Shown piece after piece: positions 46,541 through 57,790 of a DNA stretch of 64,000 bases. The translations under genes were made by a program, and so were the position numbers. The stretch is from NCBI GenBank assembly GCA_029721435.1, contig CM056583.1, positions 73,404,120-73,468,119 on the forward strand, read 5' to 3'. Below the pieces are notes generated by a model, which was not told the DNA's origin, searched no databases, and saw nothing but the letters and a program-made list of their open reading frames with translations. The stretch's first letter is position 1. Every line of letters begins with the position of its first letter. This stretch comes from Gymnothorax reevesii. Its lineage: Eukaryota; Chordata; Actinopteri; Anguilliformes; Muraenidae.

Positions 46541-46554
46541 GAAGCGCTATCAAA

Positions 46555-46773
46555 ATGACAAAGTTTTGTGCTGTTTACAACTGTGCCGATCAAATTGGAA
46601 AAGCAAACAAGCTAGTTTTGAGTCCCAAAAGTAGTGACACCTGAACGCGAGAAATTTTAAGAGCTCACAAAGAAATGATGGCAGACATTGATCAAAAACC
46701 TCCATTTAAACTTTAAAGTCTGGAGGAGCAGAGTCAGACAGCACTTGTGTATTCAGTGACCACTTTGGGAAAG
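46555..46773 (+). pseudogene. Broken THAP-domain exon
   Basis: ATG at 46555 reads MTKFCAVYNCADQIGKANKL, with the CxxxxC spacing (CAVYNC) that begins a C2CH THAP zinc finger. A TGA and another stop follow. Near the end a different frame gives CVFSDHFGKG, the closing Cys-x-x-x-His part of THAP (family form RVCSDHF). The piece ends at an AAAG|GTAAGG donor (GT at 46774). THAP domains bind DNA in host proteins and in P-element and PIF/ISL2EU-type transposases; which of these this came from is unknown. At least one frameshift and two stops make it non-functional. Confidence 0.55.
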
Positions 46774-46779
46774 GTAAGG

Positions 46780-47077
46780 CTACAATCTTTTTGCTACTTT
46801 ACTTTACATATCTGACTAAAATCTTAAATAGTACAAACCAACAATTCACAACCAACACACAACCAACCACAACCATTCTTCACTTCCTGCTCCCCATCTA
46901 GCATTTGCGTGATCGCACAATTGGCAAACAAGCTATTGACCAAGAGGCAAACATACTGAAAAACAACTGAAAACAATATTTCTTTTTTTGTTTGTGAAGC
47001 TTTTTTCTTCAAATAGCTTAAATTTTAACTTCATTCCTGACTAGGAGCCTGCATAACTAAATGCAGGTAACCAGTTG
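46780..47077. other. Non-coding, no recognisable feature
   Basis: CAACCAACACACAACCAACC-like simple text near 46840-46875; otherwise nothing seen. Confidence 0.5.
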
Positions 47078-47081
47078 TTAA

Positions 47082-47310
47082 CTCATTTGGCGCCACACTT
47101 TCAAGGGTCCAGTAGGGCATTGTTATGCACTGAATACGTGGAGGAAATGTAAACGCAAGGACATTCTGAGTGACTACGACCGTAGTGATGAAAATGCAGT
47201 GCATGGCGGAGATAGGTGGTACTGAAATTCTGGCAAATAGTATAACGCCAAGCGCCATTAAAGTAGATTCTCATCAAAGATGTAGATCAAAGTCAGTGGT
47301 GCCAAATGAG
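47082..47310. mobile_element. piggyBac-like MITE
   Basis: 229 bp with TTAA on both sides (47078-47081 and 47311-47314). Ends are CTCATTTGGCGCCAC and, from the right, CTCATTTGGCACCAC (14 of 15). TTAA target use is diagnostic of piggyBac in vertebrates. It has no transposase; the minus frame inside is chance. Confidence 0.82.
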
Positions 47311-47314
47311 TTAA

Positions 47315-48870
47315 ACTATTAAGGCAGAAGAAGAACTACACAGCAAGTTGCCCACAGTGTTGCCCAGTGGTGGCTAAATCTGTCTAAAGTACTAATCTGA
47401 AGGAGGAAGTTGGTGGGGCACAGAAATGAGACAAAATGTGCAAATGGATGAAAATAGACTGGCAGACGTAACATTAACTTGCCACTGAAAATCTTAAGGA
47501 AGAAACATTCAATGTTGCAAAGACTGAAAGGCTACCACTCGCTGACTAGTTAGGTTAGAGTTTAACACACCTAGCTAGCACGCTAAAATCACCAAAGCCA
47601 ATATTTTGCTGTTCTCCAGGGTGTCAGGTTTTGAAAGTGCCTTCTCAGGTCAGGGATAGTCGCACCACTGTGTTGCAGAAACAGTTATAAGCTAGTTTGG
47701 CTAGTAACCAGCCGAGGTTGTGGCAGACTTGCTTTTCATATTTTTGATGCAATGAATGCGGCGTCTATTGCTTTTCTCAGCTACTCATCAGTTTTATATA
47801 AGTGCCGTGGACATGCGCATCATGTAGGGATAAAGCTGCAGCCTGTTGCACTGAATAGCGTTTGACCCCAGGTTAGGTGTTTATGATTCTGTGTAACAAG
47901 TGCAACCATAGCCCAGGAGAACCTGTTTAAAGCTGAGACAGCACTAGTTATTGCAAATTCGCTGTTTATGTTTTTGATCCATGACATCAACAAAAAAGGA
48001 GCTAGACTGATGGAATTTATCCTTCATTGGCATCATCATTATCCATGAAGACGATGAAGCTGAGTACATTATTTGATCAAATTGTGACTAATATAATGAC
48101 CAAATATCTCTTTGATGCCGCTGGGTGAACGTTTTGAACGAATTGGTATCCCATTAAACTCAATGTCCTTCTCCTAGACCTAGATGATATTTAACAGCAT
48201 CTCAAACTTTTGGAGAAAAATCAACCACATATACCTGGACAAAATTGTATCTAGTTAGTAATTAATTCCAGAATAGATTCTGCATATCTCTTTGCTTTGC
48301 CTCTATTAATTCACATCACACATTCCCATGGCACTGTGTGTAAAATAACTGATCTGAAATATTGAATAGTATAAACAGCTAATATACTATATTCATTCAG
48401 TTGATTTATTTATTTATTTATTTATTTTTTTGTGAGGCTTCAATATGTTGGTAATGCATCATACTCATGGAAATCACACAGCAAATACAATTTGAATGCC
48501 AGGATATTTATATCTCATATTGATTTATTTTACTTATGAAAACTAGCATAATTTCATATAACATTCTTCAAGGTCCCCAAGATTGAATCCCTAGCACTGA
48601 TCAGTCAGCACGTCAGTAATCTGAAATACTGTGGAAATACATTTTGTTAGGAATGGAAAAAAAGACTGTATTTTATTGCTTCACTAAAAGTACAGAGAAA
48701 TAATCGTATGAAGATGTTCCTCATTAAAACTAATGGCCTTTCAACAGCACTACCATAAAGATTATATGACATCTTCTTAATTATTCTTTTCTGTGCATCC
48801 CCATGATTAGGTGGAAAGGCCAATATATACATCAATGTAGAAAGAACCGTTCAGAATGCTGAGAAATTTA
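47315..48870. other. Non-coding intergenic DNA
   Basis: No motif-bearing frame. 47560-47830 contains CTAGCTAGCACGCTAA-like words that hint at an old DNA transposon. A TTTA microsatellite is at 48403-48431. Confidence 0.45.
48403..48431. repeat. (TTTA)n microsatellite
   Basis: About 6 units of ATTT/TTTA ending in a T run. Confidence 0.93.
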
Positions 48871-48899
48871 ACTCGCCTGAACAAAAGGTTGTGTTAATA

Positions 48900-49580
48900 T
48901 TATTGTAAGGCCACACCTGCAGTCGTCCAGCTCGCCGGTCTACTAAGATCCGGACTGCACTTCATTCATGATTCAGTTATCTCTCGCACCTGTTTCTCAT
49001 TGCCACTGAGTGGTAGCAATGTGTATTTAGGACCCAGTTTCACTCAGTCTCATTGCAAAGTCTTGTAAATCCACTCCTGAGTGGCATTGTTTGTCTTGTT
49101 TAGACTTTTTCTCCGTATTCACGTATCAAAATTCTAAACTCTTTAAGCTTAGTGCTGTTTATGTTTATTTCAGCACTTTATTGTTAAGAAACCTCATTTC
49201 CTTTTTTTCCCCTATTTGTAATACGTTGTTACTGCAGCTAAAGCCCAGGGTCTACATAACTTATAGTGTTAAAGGAACCTCATTTTCATTTTGTTTTGTA
49301 TTACAACGTTTGTGCCTGCTGTTGTGCAGTAGGCATGATGAATACAATCAAGTCCATCCTTGCACCTGAGTCCAGTCCTTATTTTCCTGCCCTCCGTGAA
49401 TCTGAACTGTGCACGCAGCACTACTGTTACAATAATAATGTGGTGATATATAGATTTTCGAAACAGGGAACAGTCACCAAACATTGTGTTTTCATTCAAT
49501 GTCTTTCAGCTCATCGGCTAAATTACCACAGTTAAACTTAGGGCTAGCCTAGCGAGGTCGGCTACCTTTCTGTCATATTG
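48900..49580. repeat. Probable dispersed repeat, unassigned
   Basis: Text such as CTCGCACCTGTTTCTCATT and GTATTTAGGACCCAG resembles long fish repeats of the kind seen at 18840-19940 in the other orientation. A small 12-bp-arm palindrome (ATATATTTGGTA/TACCAAATATAT) lies just beyond at 49583-49613. Confidence 0.35.
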
Positions 49581-49908
49581 TCATATATTTGGTATATATG
49601 GTACCAAATATATATGGTGGCAATATACAGTTGCGTGCAGTGATGATTATGTACTTAACAAAATGAAGATGGATCAGAAACCAAGAGACACGACAGCGCA
49701 GTGGTTAAGTAGACTTGACTTGGTATAGACAGAGTATATCTGACTCTAGCAGAAACAAGGAGACAGGGGCAGAATTAAAAATGTACCTGCACTGAAGACA
49801 GAGAGAAAGAGAGAGATCACAATGGGGTAAGACACGTATACTGCATAAACAAAATCTTACCTAGCTAGCGTTTTAATCTGGTATTTAGACTCAATGCTTA
49901 TACCTATA

Positions 49909-50077
49909 ACCTTTTTTTCTTAGAAAAAAATGCTGCCACTGATTTGAAGTCATTTTGACTCATTTCTAGATTTGTCCATGGATTAAGTGATATTATCATA
50001 CCCCTTGGACAAATCTTAAAATTAGTCAAAATTACTTCAAATCAGTGCCAGCAGTTCTTTTTCTGAGAAAAAAAGGT
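49909..50077. mobile_element. Fold-back MITE, about 72-bp arms
   Basis: Left arm 49909-49979 and right arm 50005-50077 are imperfect reverse complements. The shared core is GCACTGATTTGAAGT, ATTTTGACT and AGATTTGTCCA, with about 25 bp between arms. Weaker matching (TTTAGAC) extends to about 49887 and 50095. Confidence 0.8.
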
Positions 50078-50099
50078 AATTGATAAAAGTGTCTAAAGA

Positions 50100-50760
50100 G
50101 GACCTATTACACTTTTTATAAACAATTATATTTTATATACAACTTTTAATACCCTTGGATCTCCAAAAGAGAAGTTGATAGACTTTTTAGCAAAATAAAA
50201 TTTAATTAATAAAATTCCATGATTGCAAAATAATTATACTCCTGTCATTCCTAACCCTTTGTAGAAAAAATAGGTTGTTCAGAAAGGGCATCCCCTCCAT
50301 GGGTATGAGCTAATTGGCCAGCGAACAGAGTGACAATATTATAATTCTCCAGCTACTGGCAAGTCTCAAAATACAGATGACTGAATAAATAGCCAGCTAG
50401 CTAGCCATTAAACTATACCATGACTATGGTATAGTTGGCAGGCCAAGCAAGAATGGACGTACATTCATAGAAGTGCAGCATGTAGTCACCATCACCACAT
50501 GTGATTCAGTCTCTAATGTTAAGAATGATCCATGGCTAGAGTCTGTATGGTAGCATCCGTTAGCTCACATTCCATTTACTGCTCTAGCTACTCGATTACA
50601 AACAGCCTGAATTTGATTAAAAATGGTGACCAATTCTATTTGTTCCTATTGGCATGAAACATACCCAGCTTCTGGCTAAACTAGCGATGGTTTCTAAATT
50701 CACGGGCAATTTATTAGCCAGCTAGCAGCTAATAAACCATAGAATGATTACAGAAAAGTA
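50100..50760. other. Non-coding, no recognisable feature
   Basis: AT-rich with TAGCCAGCTAGCTAGCC-like words near 50390; nothing else. Confidence 0.45.
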
Positions 50761-50762
50761 CT

Positions 50763-51641
50763 GGTGCTAGAACAGGGAATTGGGGGGGCACAGACATGTC
50801 CCTTTATGACATTTAGGATAGTCCTGGCTAGTTCTCAATTATTTTCCTTTATTGACGCGTTTTCCAGTTATTGTAATTGGCAACTGAAGACGGTTTCTCT
50901 CCAAATGCGATCTAATAGCGATGAAATCATGGGATAAATTCAGTATGACTGAGAATTTGGGTGGACAAAACATCCTTTTTAAACAATTATTAGTACTAAC
51001 CTGTTCTCAGTCATTTTCATGAATAACAAAAGGTTCACTCTGAGAGCACGCCACACTTAACAGGTGTTGCTTGTTCTCCCTGATTAGGTAAGATGACAAT
51101 CACTCATCTGGTGTATTTGCTTAACTTAAATCATCGTTATTCAAAATTACTCTTATATATCTATTATCTATTGAGTGAAAAAAGTGGAAACTCGCCGGTG
51201 AAATAGGCTATAAAAAGCATGCAGCTAAAGCTATTTGTGCAGGTGTGCAATTTTGAATAACATTGATTTGATTTCAGCAAATATGCATCCAGATGAATGA
51301 TTGTCGTCCTACCTAATCAGGGAGAACAAGCAGCACCTGTTAAGGGTGGAGTGCTCTCGGAGTGAACCTTTTGCTAATCATCTTCTCATGACTGAGAACA
51401 GGTCAGGACTAATAATTGTTTAGAACGGATGTTTTGTCCACCAAATTCTCAGTTCTACTGAATTTACCCCATGATTTCATCGCTGTTAGATCGCATATGG
51501 AGAGAAACCGTGTCTTCAGTTGCCAATTACGATAATTGGAAAACGTGTCAATAAAGGAAAATAATTGAGAACTAGCCAGGACTATCCTAATTGTCATAAA
51601 GGGACATGTCTGTGGCCCCCGCAATTCCTTGTTCTAGCGCC
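50763..51641. repeat. Large inverted repeat, about 390-bp arms
   Basis: Left arm 50763-51150, spacer about 95 bp, right arm about 51246-51641 in reverse complement. Long exact shared runs include ACAGACATGTCCCTTTATGA, GATAGTCCTGGCTAGTTCTC and CTTGTTCTCCCTGATTAGGT. Identity is about 90% by eye. No ORF or terminal duplication was found. It is either a fold-back transposon or two head-to-head copies of one repeat. Confidence 0.88.
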
Positions 51642-51659
51642 GGGCCTGTAGTTAAGTAA

Positions 51660-52734
51660 GGGGCTATTTACAATTGATTGTGCGTGTCTACGTGAACTGC
51701 ATGTTCTACAGGCGACCCGAATTCTACGGCCAAAACTGACCCGCAGACCGATCGTGGCGCACGCAGCCAATTTTTCTGGTCGTACAGGGTAAGTACTTGT
51801 TCAATACGTGCCTCTTACTTGAAGCTGGCGTGATCTGCGAAATCCGTGACGATCAGGGACCTTTTCACACGCACGTGGGACGTGATGCTCGCAAGTGGAG
51901 AGTACTCAACATGCACGCGCGATTCAAGTGGCAAGTAATGCAGACGTACGGGACGGGTTCACGCACGTGTAACGTGATTGCCACTTGAGTGGCATGCACG
52001 TCGACGACAAGGCGCAAGTGAGTGTGGAGTACGTGTTCTACGTGGCCAGCGCGGGTTGGGGTACTATTTAAAAATGCTGATGTAACAGGACTCAGCATCA
52101 TTTGTCATCTTCATCCCTGCTGGTATCCTTAGAAGTGGCAGTGGAAGCAGAAAGCTGACTGGAAGCTGGTGATTTCTTGGATCTCCTGGGTGGCATTTTC
52201 ACAACTGTTCAAGGCAAATGACCGGGTTTAAATAACCCGCACGTGCAAGTACTTGCCACGTGCGTGCGCTGCGTGAGACGTACGTCCGACCTGCTTGCTC
52301 CGCCAGTGTCGTGCGTGGAAAGTAAGTCAGTTTTGCGCCACCCGGACGACAGAAGTGCTTACCACATGCGTGGCACTTGCGTGGGTGTATATTCATATGC
52401 TTACAATATTATAATATTTTAAAATTCTTGATATATGATTCATTTTGAATTTATTTTAATGGAATTTTCCCCTTAAAACTTTATATATATCTACAGCACA
52501 CGAACTTGTGACGTACTTGCCATGTACTTGGCGTGGACTATTTTCGACTGATCACTGCGTGCACCGTGGAATTAATTTGCAGACCAATTCTTTGCTACGG
52601 GCGGTTCTACGTGCCCTGTGGCCAGCAAAACACGCACATGTCACGTACTCGCCACGTCGAGCACTCAGTCATTTTTCCCAAATTTCGCACGTAAGTTGCA
52701 CGTAGACGCCCGTACGTTCAAATGTAAATCCCCC
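51660..52734. mobile_element. 1.1-kb CpG-rich TIR transposon, non-autonomous
   Basis: The left end GGGGCTATTTACAATTGA and, from the right, GGGGGATTTACATTTGA stay aligned to GTCTACGTG about 37 bp in. Flanks are TAA (51657-51659) and TTA (52735-52737), a possible diverged 3-bp TWA site. The body is unusually rich in CpG, with ACGTG, GTACTTGCCACGTG and variants in both orientations on both sides. A minus frame starting at 52197 reads MPPRRSKKSPASSQLSASTA, then TSKDTSRDEDDK and a stop at about 52099 (32 codons), perhaps the start of a lost element protein. No transposase. Confidence 0.72.
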
Positions 52735-52737
52735 TTA

Positions 52738-53680
52738 AACTAGTTTTGCAAGTTGTATTTAGCTGGCTAGCCAGCAACAGAATCTCCTTGAAAAAAAATC
52801 AGACTTACCACTTCTTTGTTACCTCCGAAAATCATGATAAGTACCCTTTAATGTAGATTTTACCATCAGTCCTGCATTTGACTGATCCGTGTTTATAGTA
52901 TTAAGCAGTCATGTAAAAAGTAGATAGCACATATTTGGTTTTGGGCTTTTGCCGATTGAGGGTGGAATGTTGCCATGAAAAATAAGCCGTAGGTGGAGAT
53001 ATTCAGATGAGGGGCAAAACAATTCTCACAAGCCTTCAGGTGACACAGGAAGAGGAGCCCAATCTGAATGCCATGCCAAATGCCAGGTTTAATGAAAAAC
53101 GACCTGGTTGTTTGACTTCACAGTTAGTGGGCTGGTAAGCACTCCAGATACCAAAATGTACATGTACAAGAACTGAAAAAGTGCATATTTTCATATGTCC
53201 CATTTAAGTGTAAATACAAGATTAAAATGCTTGGTAAGATTTTTTTCCCCCTTCGGTTTTTTTTTTTCCAGTGTAGAACACATGGACACACAATTGTTTT
53301 CACTGATTCACCATTTTAGGCTAAGCACGTGCAATCACCAGGCAATATATAAACTTTATTGCAGCAAAAATTGCTCATAGTGATGTCCATTAGCTGCTGT
53401 TGTATTGTTTTTAGCATTATTGTTTCAATGTGCAGCTTCCAGTGATCCAGTGATTCTATTTGTCAGTTCAGTTCTTCTGGCTGTTCAATTAATAAACCTG
53501 GAGGCACTGAAAGGTAGTGTTGGCTAATTTATGTATCTTCAATGTTTTGACATATCATAAGAATTTCTGAAACAAGGCCGATTATACAATCAGACTGACA
53601 GATAATCAGTTATGCTTGCTTATATTTTAACATTCAATCGCAGACAATAATTGATACGTTTTTTCCCCCCCCGAGACTGT
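52738..53680. other. Non-coding, no recognisable feature
   Basis: AT-rich; homopolymer T near 53255. Nothing with terminal repeats or motifs. Confidence 0.5.
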
Positions 53681-53689
53681 GTTAAACAG

Positions 53690-54010
53690 ACCCACTATAA
53701 AAAGAACTGGCCCCAGAATATTTAAATCCTGGAAATTGATCTTACAACAAAGTCAATGTTTGTGCATGAGCTACCATACCACATTTATATTTGGTGCAGC
53801 GCACAGTAGATATTCTGTGATCTCAGAGCAAGAAAGTTGTGGCTTTGACTCTGGCCTCGGGCCTTTCTGTGTGGACTTTGCATGTTTTCTCGGAGCTTAA
53901 GTGGGTTTACCCCAGGAACTTCAGTTTCCTCCCACAGTCCAAAGACATGCATGTCAGGTTAACTGGAGACTGTAAATTTCCCATATAGGTATGAGTGTCT
54001 GTGTGACTGG
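53690..54010. repeat. Common fish SINE/LINE-tail repeat
   Basis: Carries GGGCCTTTCTGTGTGGACTT, TTTCCTCCCACAGTCCAAAG and GACATGCATGTCAGGTTAAC, text that I recognise as very abundant in fish genomes. The family name is not certain. Confidence 0.55.
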
Positions 54011-54720
54011 TCACGATTCCCATACGTGTTCAATGGAGTTTGATGAATGAAACGATGCAGCCAAAAAAGTGGTGATAGCGTTGTGTCTGTCTGCTAGGCT
54101 AATGTTTCCTGGAATGCTACAGTCATGGGAAATCCCACTGATTGATACATAGTTTAGTAAAAAGTGAAACAGTCTTGCCCATTGGAACTGTGACCTCATG
54201 TAACGTTTTACTTTAATTGACTGGCTGAGGAGTCTTTTTTTTATTATTTAGACTTTTGAAGTTGTCAACTTGAAGAAGATTCATTGCTCTATACCCAGGT
54301 TTTAGTATTTTACATTTGGATAATACAGAATATCTACAATATGCCATTTAGATTTTGAAATGTTATGACAATTGCACTTATTTATTTATTCAAGTTTTTT
54401 TTTTATTATTACTATTTGTGCGATACTTTATGTCAGCAGGGCAGCACATTGTTACTTCAACTAAGCAACAGCACCCGCGAATTTATATATATTAACATTA
54501 CTATAGTATGTTTCCCAGGACTGTGAGCATTACATGACCGTACCAGAGAGGTGTCAGGATGGCCACTGTAGAGGTGAAAAATGATGATGTTGCCCAAAGG
54601 ACATGACAGCCAAAACTGCTGGAAATCTGGAGGAGCAAACCTTAGGATTTCAGTCAAGTGCATATCCTGCTCTCTTTGGCTTACTTTTTGCATGTAACGC
54701 GGAGATTCCCACTGTGCTCA
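54011..54720. other. Non-coding, no recognisable feature
   Basis: Opposed frames only; nothing seen. Confidence 0.5.
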
Positions 54721-54722
54721 AA

Positions 54723-55456
54723 TATACACTGATGAGCCAAAAAATCGCTCACAGGTGAAGCAAATAACATTGATTATCTTGTAACTACAGCACATTTTAA
54801 GGTCTGCATTCAGACCTTAGACGATAAGCGAACTGTCTGTATTTGTTATTGATGTGATGGATGTGGGAGAAATGGGACCTGATGGCCAAATTGTTATGAC
54901 CAGATGAGTGGGTCAGAGCATCTCTGAGGCGACAAGACTTCTGGGATGCTTCCTGTCAGCAGCGGCCAGTGCCTACCAGCAGTGGAACAAACCATGACCC
55001 GGCGACAGGGTGTTGGGTGCTCAACGCTCATCACTGCACAAGGGCAGTGCAGGCTATTCAGTCTGGGTAGAACCAGCTGAAAGACGACTGTGATACAAGT
55101 CACAGAAAATTTTAATGATTCTCATGTAAGGAGTGTACAGCTTCCTGTTGCATATAGCACATTGTAGCTGCAGACCAGCTGGTATGCCCAGTACTTTAAC
55201 CTTGATTCATTGTTAAAAGTGCCACCAATGGGCAGGTCAGCATCAGAACTGAGCCTTCTAGAAACTGATGATGGTCAGCTGGTCCGGAGAGTCCCGTTTT
55301 CTTTACATCATGTGCATTGACAGGATAAGTGTAATCTACATGCGGATGAGGGATGATCAAACTCAATTGCCTCAGCTCCGTGCATTTGTTTTTCTGAGAA
55401 AATGTGAAATCGTTTTCTGTGTGACCTTAGTAATATTGGTTTGTACCCCTCAATGA
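54723..55456 (+). pseudogene. Degenerate Tc1/mariner element with transposase scraps
   Basis: Left end ATACACTGATGAGCCAAAA, then CTCACAGGTGAAG, as in a widespread fish Tc1-like family. Plus-strand scraps: the region of 54900-55020 (GTGGGTCAGAGCATCTC, CCGGCGACAGGGT) corresponds to the DNA-binding part, and 55268-55456 gives MVSWSGESRFLYIM where the family has WSDESRF, so the first catalytic Asp is Gly. The C-terminal half and right end are missing. Confidence 0.7.
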
Positions 55457-55887
55457 GCCAGAGGACATGATTTTGTTTTATTACATATATGATGCCCAGT
55501 CAATTCACAAAAGTCATTGTAATCTGCTGCAATAGATTTCTAAGTTAGATCAATGAGGAAAAACAAATATGCGAAATTGTGCAAGTTTGACATTTGATAT
55601 CACTTTCGGTGATACACCGTCATAACTATACATATGATGTGATGCTACATACAGGTACATGCATTGAACATTTGACTTCCAAAGCAAAATAAGAATCTTG
55701 TCATTACAAGTTGAAAAACCTTTATAGTTGAACATGGCTAACAAACAAAAGTTGAAAGTTTGATCAACAAAGATAAGTTCAAAGTTATATCTACAAGGAA
55801 AAGCTCACCACACAGCTCTATTTGACTCTACATTTGAATTCACTTGATAATGAACATTGGCCTAACCAAATTAACACTGTAGACTCA
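55457..55887. other. Non-coding, no recognisable feature
   Basis: AT-rich single-copy-looking DNA. Confidence 0.5.
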
Positions 55888-56003
55888 ACTACACAGCAAA
55901 AATCCCAGCATTAATTGAACTCCAGTAGAGTTTATATGAGACCAGTTGGTCTCATATAAACTCTACTGGAGTTCAGTTAACACTGGGATGTTTGCTGTGT
56001 AGT
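55888..56003. mobile_element. Hairpin MITE with 28-bp perfect inner arms
   Basis: 116 bp, almost wholly palindromic: ACTACACAGCAAAAATCCCA at the left against ACTACACAGCAAACATCCCA from the right. The inner arms 55917-55944 and 55947-55974 are exact reverse complements with GT between. No clear target duplication. Confidence 0.9.
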
Positions 56004-56686
56004 GTTGCTTTCTGAGTCATTTTTTCAAATTATCTAGGAGGCATTTGACTCTTGGGCCGAGCAAAGAGTCAAAGAAGCAAAGAAAAACTTCTTATTCAAT
56101 GCATGTTGAGACAACAGTAAAAATCTAATGTGGTTCATCTTGAAGTTTTTTATGGTATATGTCATTGCGAACCAAAAAGTACATAAAGAACGGAGCTGTT
56201 CAAATCTATGACTTGTTGCAGCTGCAGTACATGCATTACTTATGAGAACCTATGAGTTAGGGGTAATATTACTGCCAAATATTCTCATTTTCAAACACTT
56301 TTGCAGTGGCTGATTGCTTCAGTTTTGTCGGGAATTCGGCAACACTATCTTTGAACAGCATGCACGTCCATTTTTATGGCCCAACAAAGGGGGCGCGGGA
56401 GGTGGTTATGATGCACATTCAATTAATAGAAAGAACCCTAGTCACTGATGCACTGTAATATCTGGGGCAAATTAGATGATGCAGACTCTTACAAATGGCT
56501 TTAGTGACACTAACAGTTTTTAATATTTACCAGATAATTTTCTGTCCCTTGAATATCAGCATCCTTGTCTTCATAAAATAAAATTACATATAAACTAGTA
56601 CACCCACAATCTGAAAATCCGAAAGGCTAATTAGATACTCGAAATTGCTCATAAGAGTGAGTACAAGAATTAATTTTGGTGCATAT

Positions 56687-56690
<4 letters not shown>
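56004..56690. other. Non-coding, no recognisable feature
   Basis: Nothing with terminal repeats or motifs. Confidence 0.5.

Positions 56691-56691
<1 letters not shown>

Positions 56692-56727
<36 letters not shown>
56692..56727. repeat. (GT)n microsatellite
   Basis: About 17 units, followed by imperfect GTATGTTTGTGTGCATG text. Confidence 0.95.
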
Positions 56728-56730
<3 letters not shown>

Positions 56731-56829
56731 TTGTGTGCATGAGGGTATGGGTGGTTGTGTATGTTCGTGTGCATATGTGCATGTACACGTGTTTTTGTGT
56801 GTCTGTGTGTACATGCATGCGTGCACTGC

Positions 56830-56975
56830 GTGGGTTATCATGCTGACCAGAGTGTATTCTGGACAGTGCAATGCATGCCAGGATAGGCCCCAGCTCCCAG
56901 TTCTACGCCCAGGAATAAAGGCCGGGCTAATGGATGGATGTAAAGGGAAACTCGCAGGCAGCTACAGTGTATTTG
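56830..56975. repeat. Fish SINE/LINE tail ending in ATGGATGGATG
   Basis: GGATAGGCCCCAGCTCCCAG, then AATAAAGGCCGGGCTAATGG and ATGGATGT: the 3' portion of the same kind of repeat whose middle is seen at 53690-54010. Confidence 0.55.
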
Positions 56976-57059
56976 GATAAGTTGATAAGTGGGAATAAAA
57001 ATAGGTATTTAACGGCAATCATGATCTGATAGTCTATATTACACAACGCTTTGTACTTG

Positions 57060-57790
57060 AGTAATGATTCTTAATGAGCTTACTTCTAAATAACATAAAT
57101 TCGGACAGCGGCCATGAGTCCATAGCAGGCCCTCTGACATTTTTATGCCTAGTGAAATGGCCTGTCCGAATGGTCTCCTTTCAGATAGTTAAAAATAGTA
57201 CCGACGAGACTGAAGAATTTTCCCTTCTTGGTCTCATGGAAACCCTTTGATGGACATGATGTTGGGTGCGTGCTTACCCGCTGGAATCCACGTCAGATAG
57301 CAGATAAGAATTAATTTAAGCCTTACTCCAGATTCATTTATTGCCACAATGACTCAACATGAGTCAATAATAAATTTGTTCCAATTGATTTCATTAATTA
57401 TTTCCCCCATTAGAACGGAAAATAAAATTGACCATTGTACAATGCACTCCATTTTCGGATACAAGTAAGAGATGATATCTGATTTCATAGTAATATGTTT
57501 TCCCATTAGCTTGCCATTCGGATGACATGTGATGCTCAACAAATAATAACCGACGATTACATGGTTCTAAATGTGATTGTGTTTTCATCTTTGATTTACA
57601 AAAATATGCATTTTATTATTTCTGTTAAACTTGAGGCAAATATTTGCCTTCATTTATTCTTAATTTCAATACGAGCATAATTAGTATGCCTGAAATGCCT
57701 TCCCTTTATTTGGCGAGATGGCGTTCCATTTTTCTCTTTCTATCATTCAAGTCTCCGTATAGACACACCACGCACTGACGGTGCATGCGT
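57060..57790. promoter_or_regulatory. Candidate enhancer-like block
   Basis: A long repeat-free stretch with GATTCTTAATGAGC, GATAAGAATTAATTTAAG, TTTCATTAATTATTTCCCC (57388-57406), CATAATTAGTATGCC and TTTATTGCCACAATG (Sox-like) words. Minus frames at 57354-57588 overlap one another and lack motifs. Confidence 0.42.
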
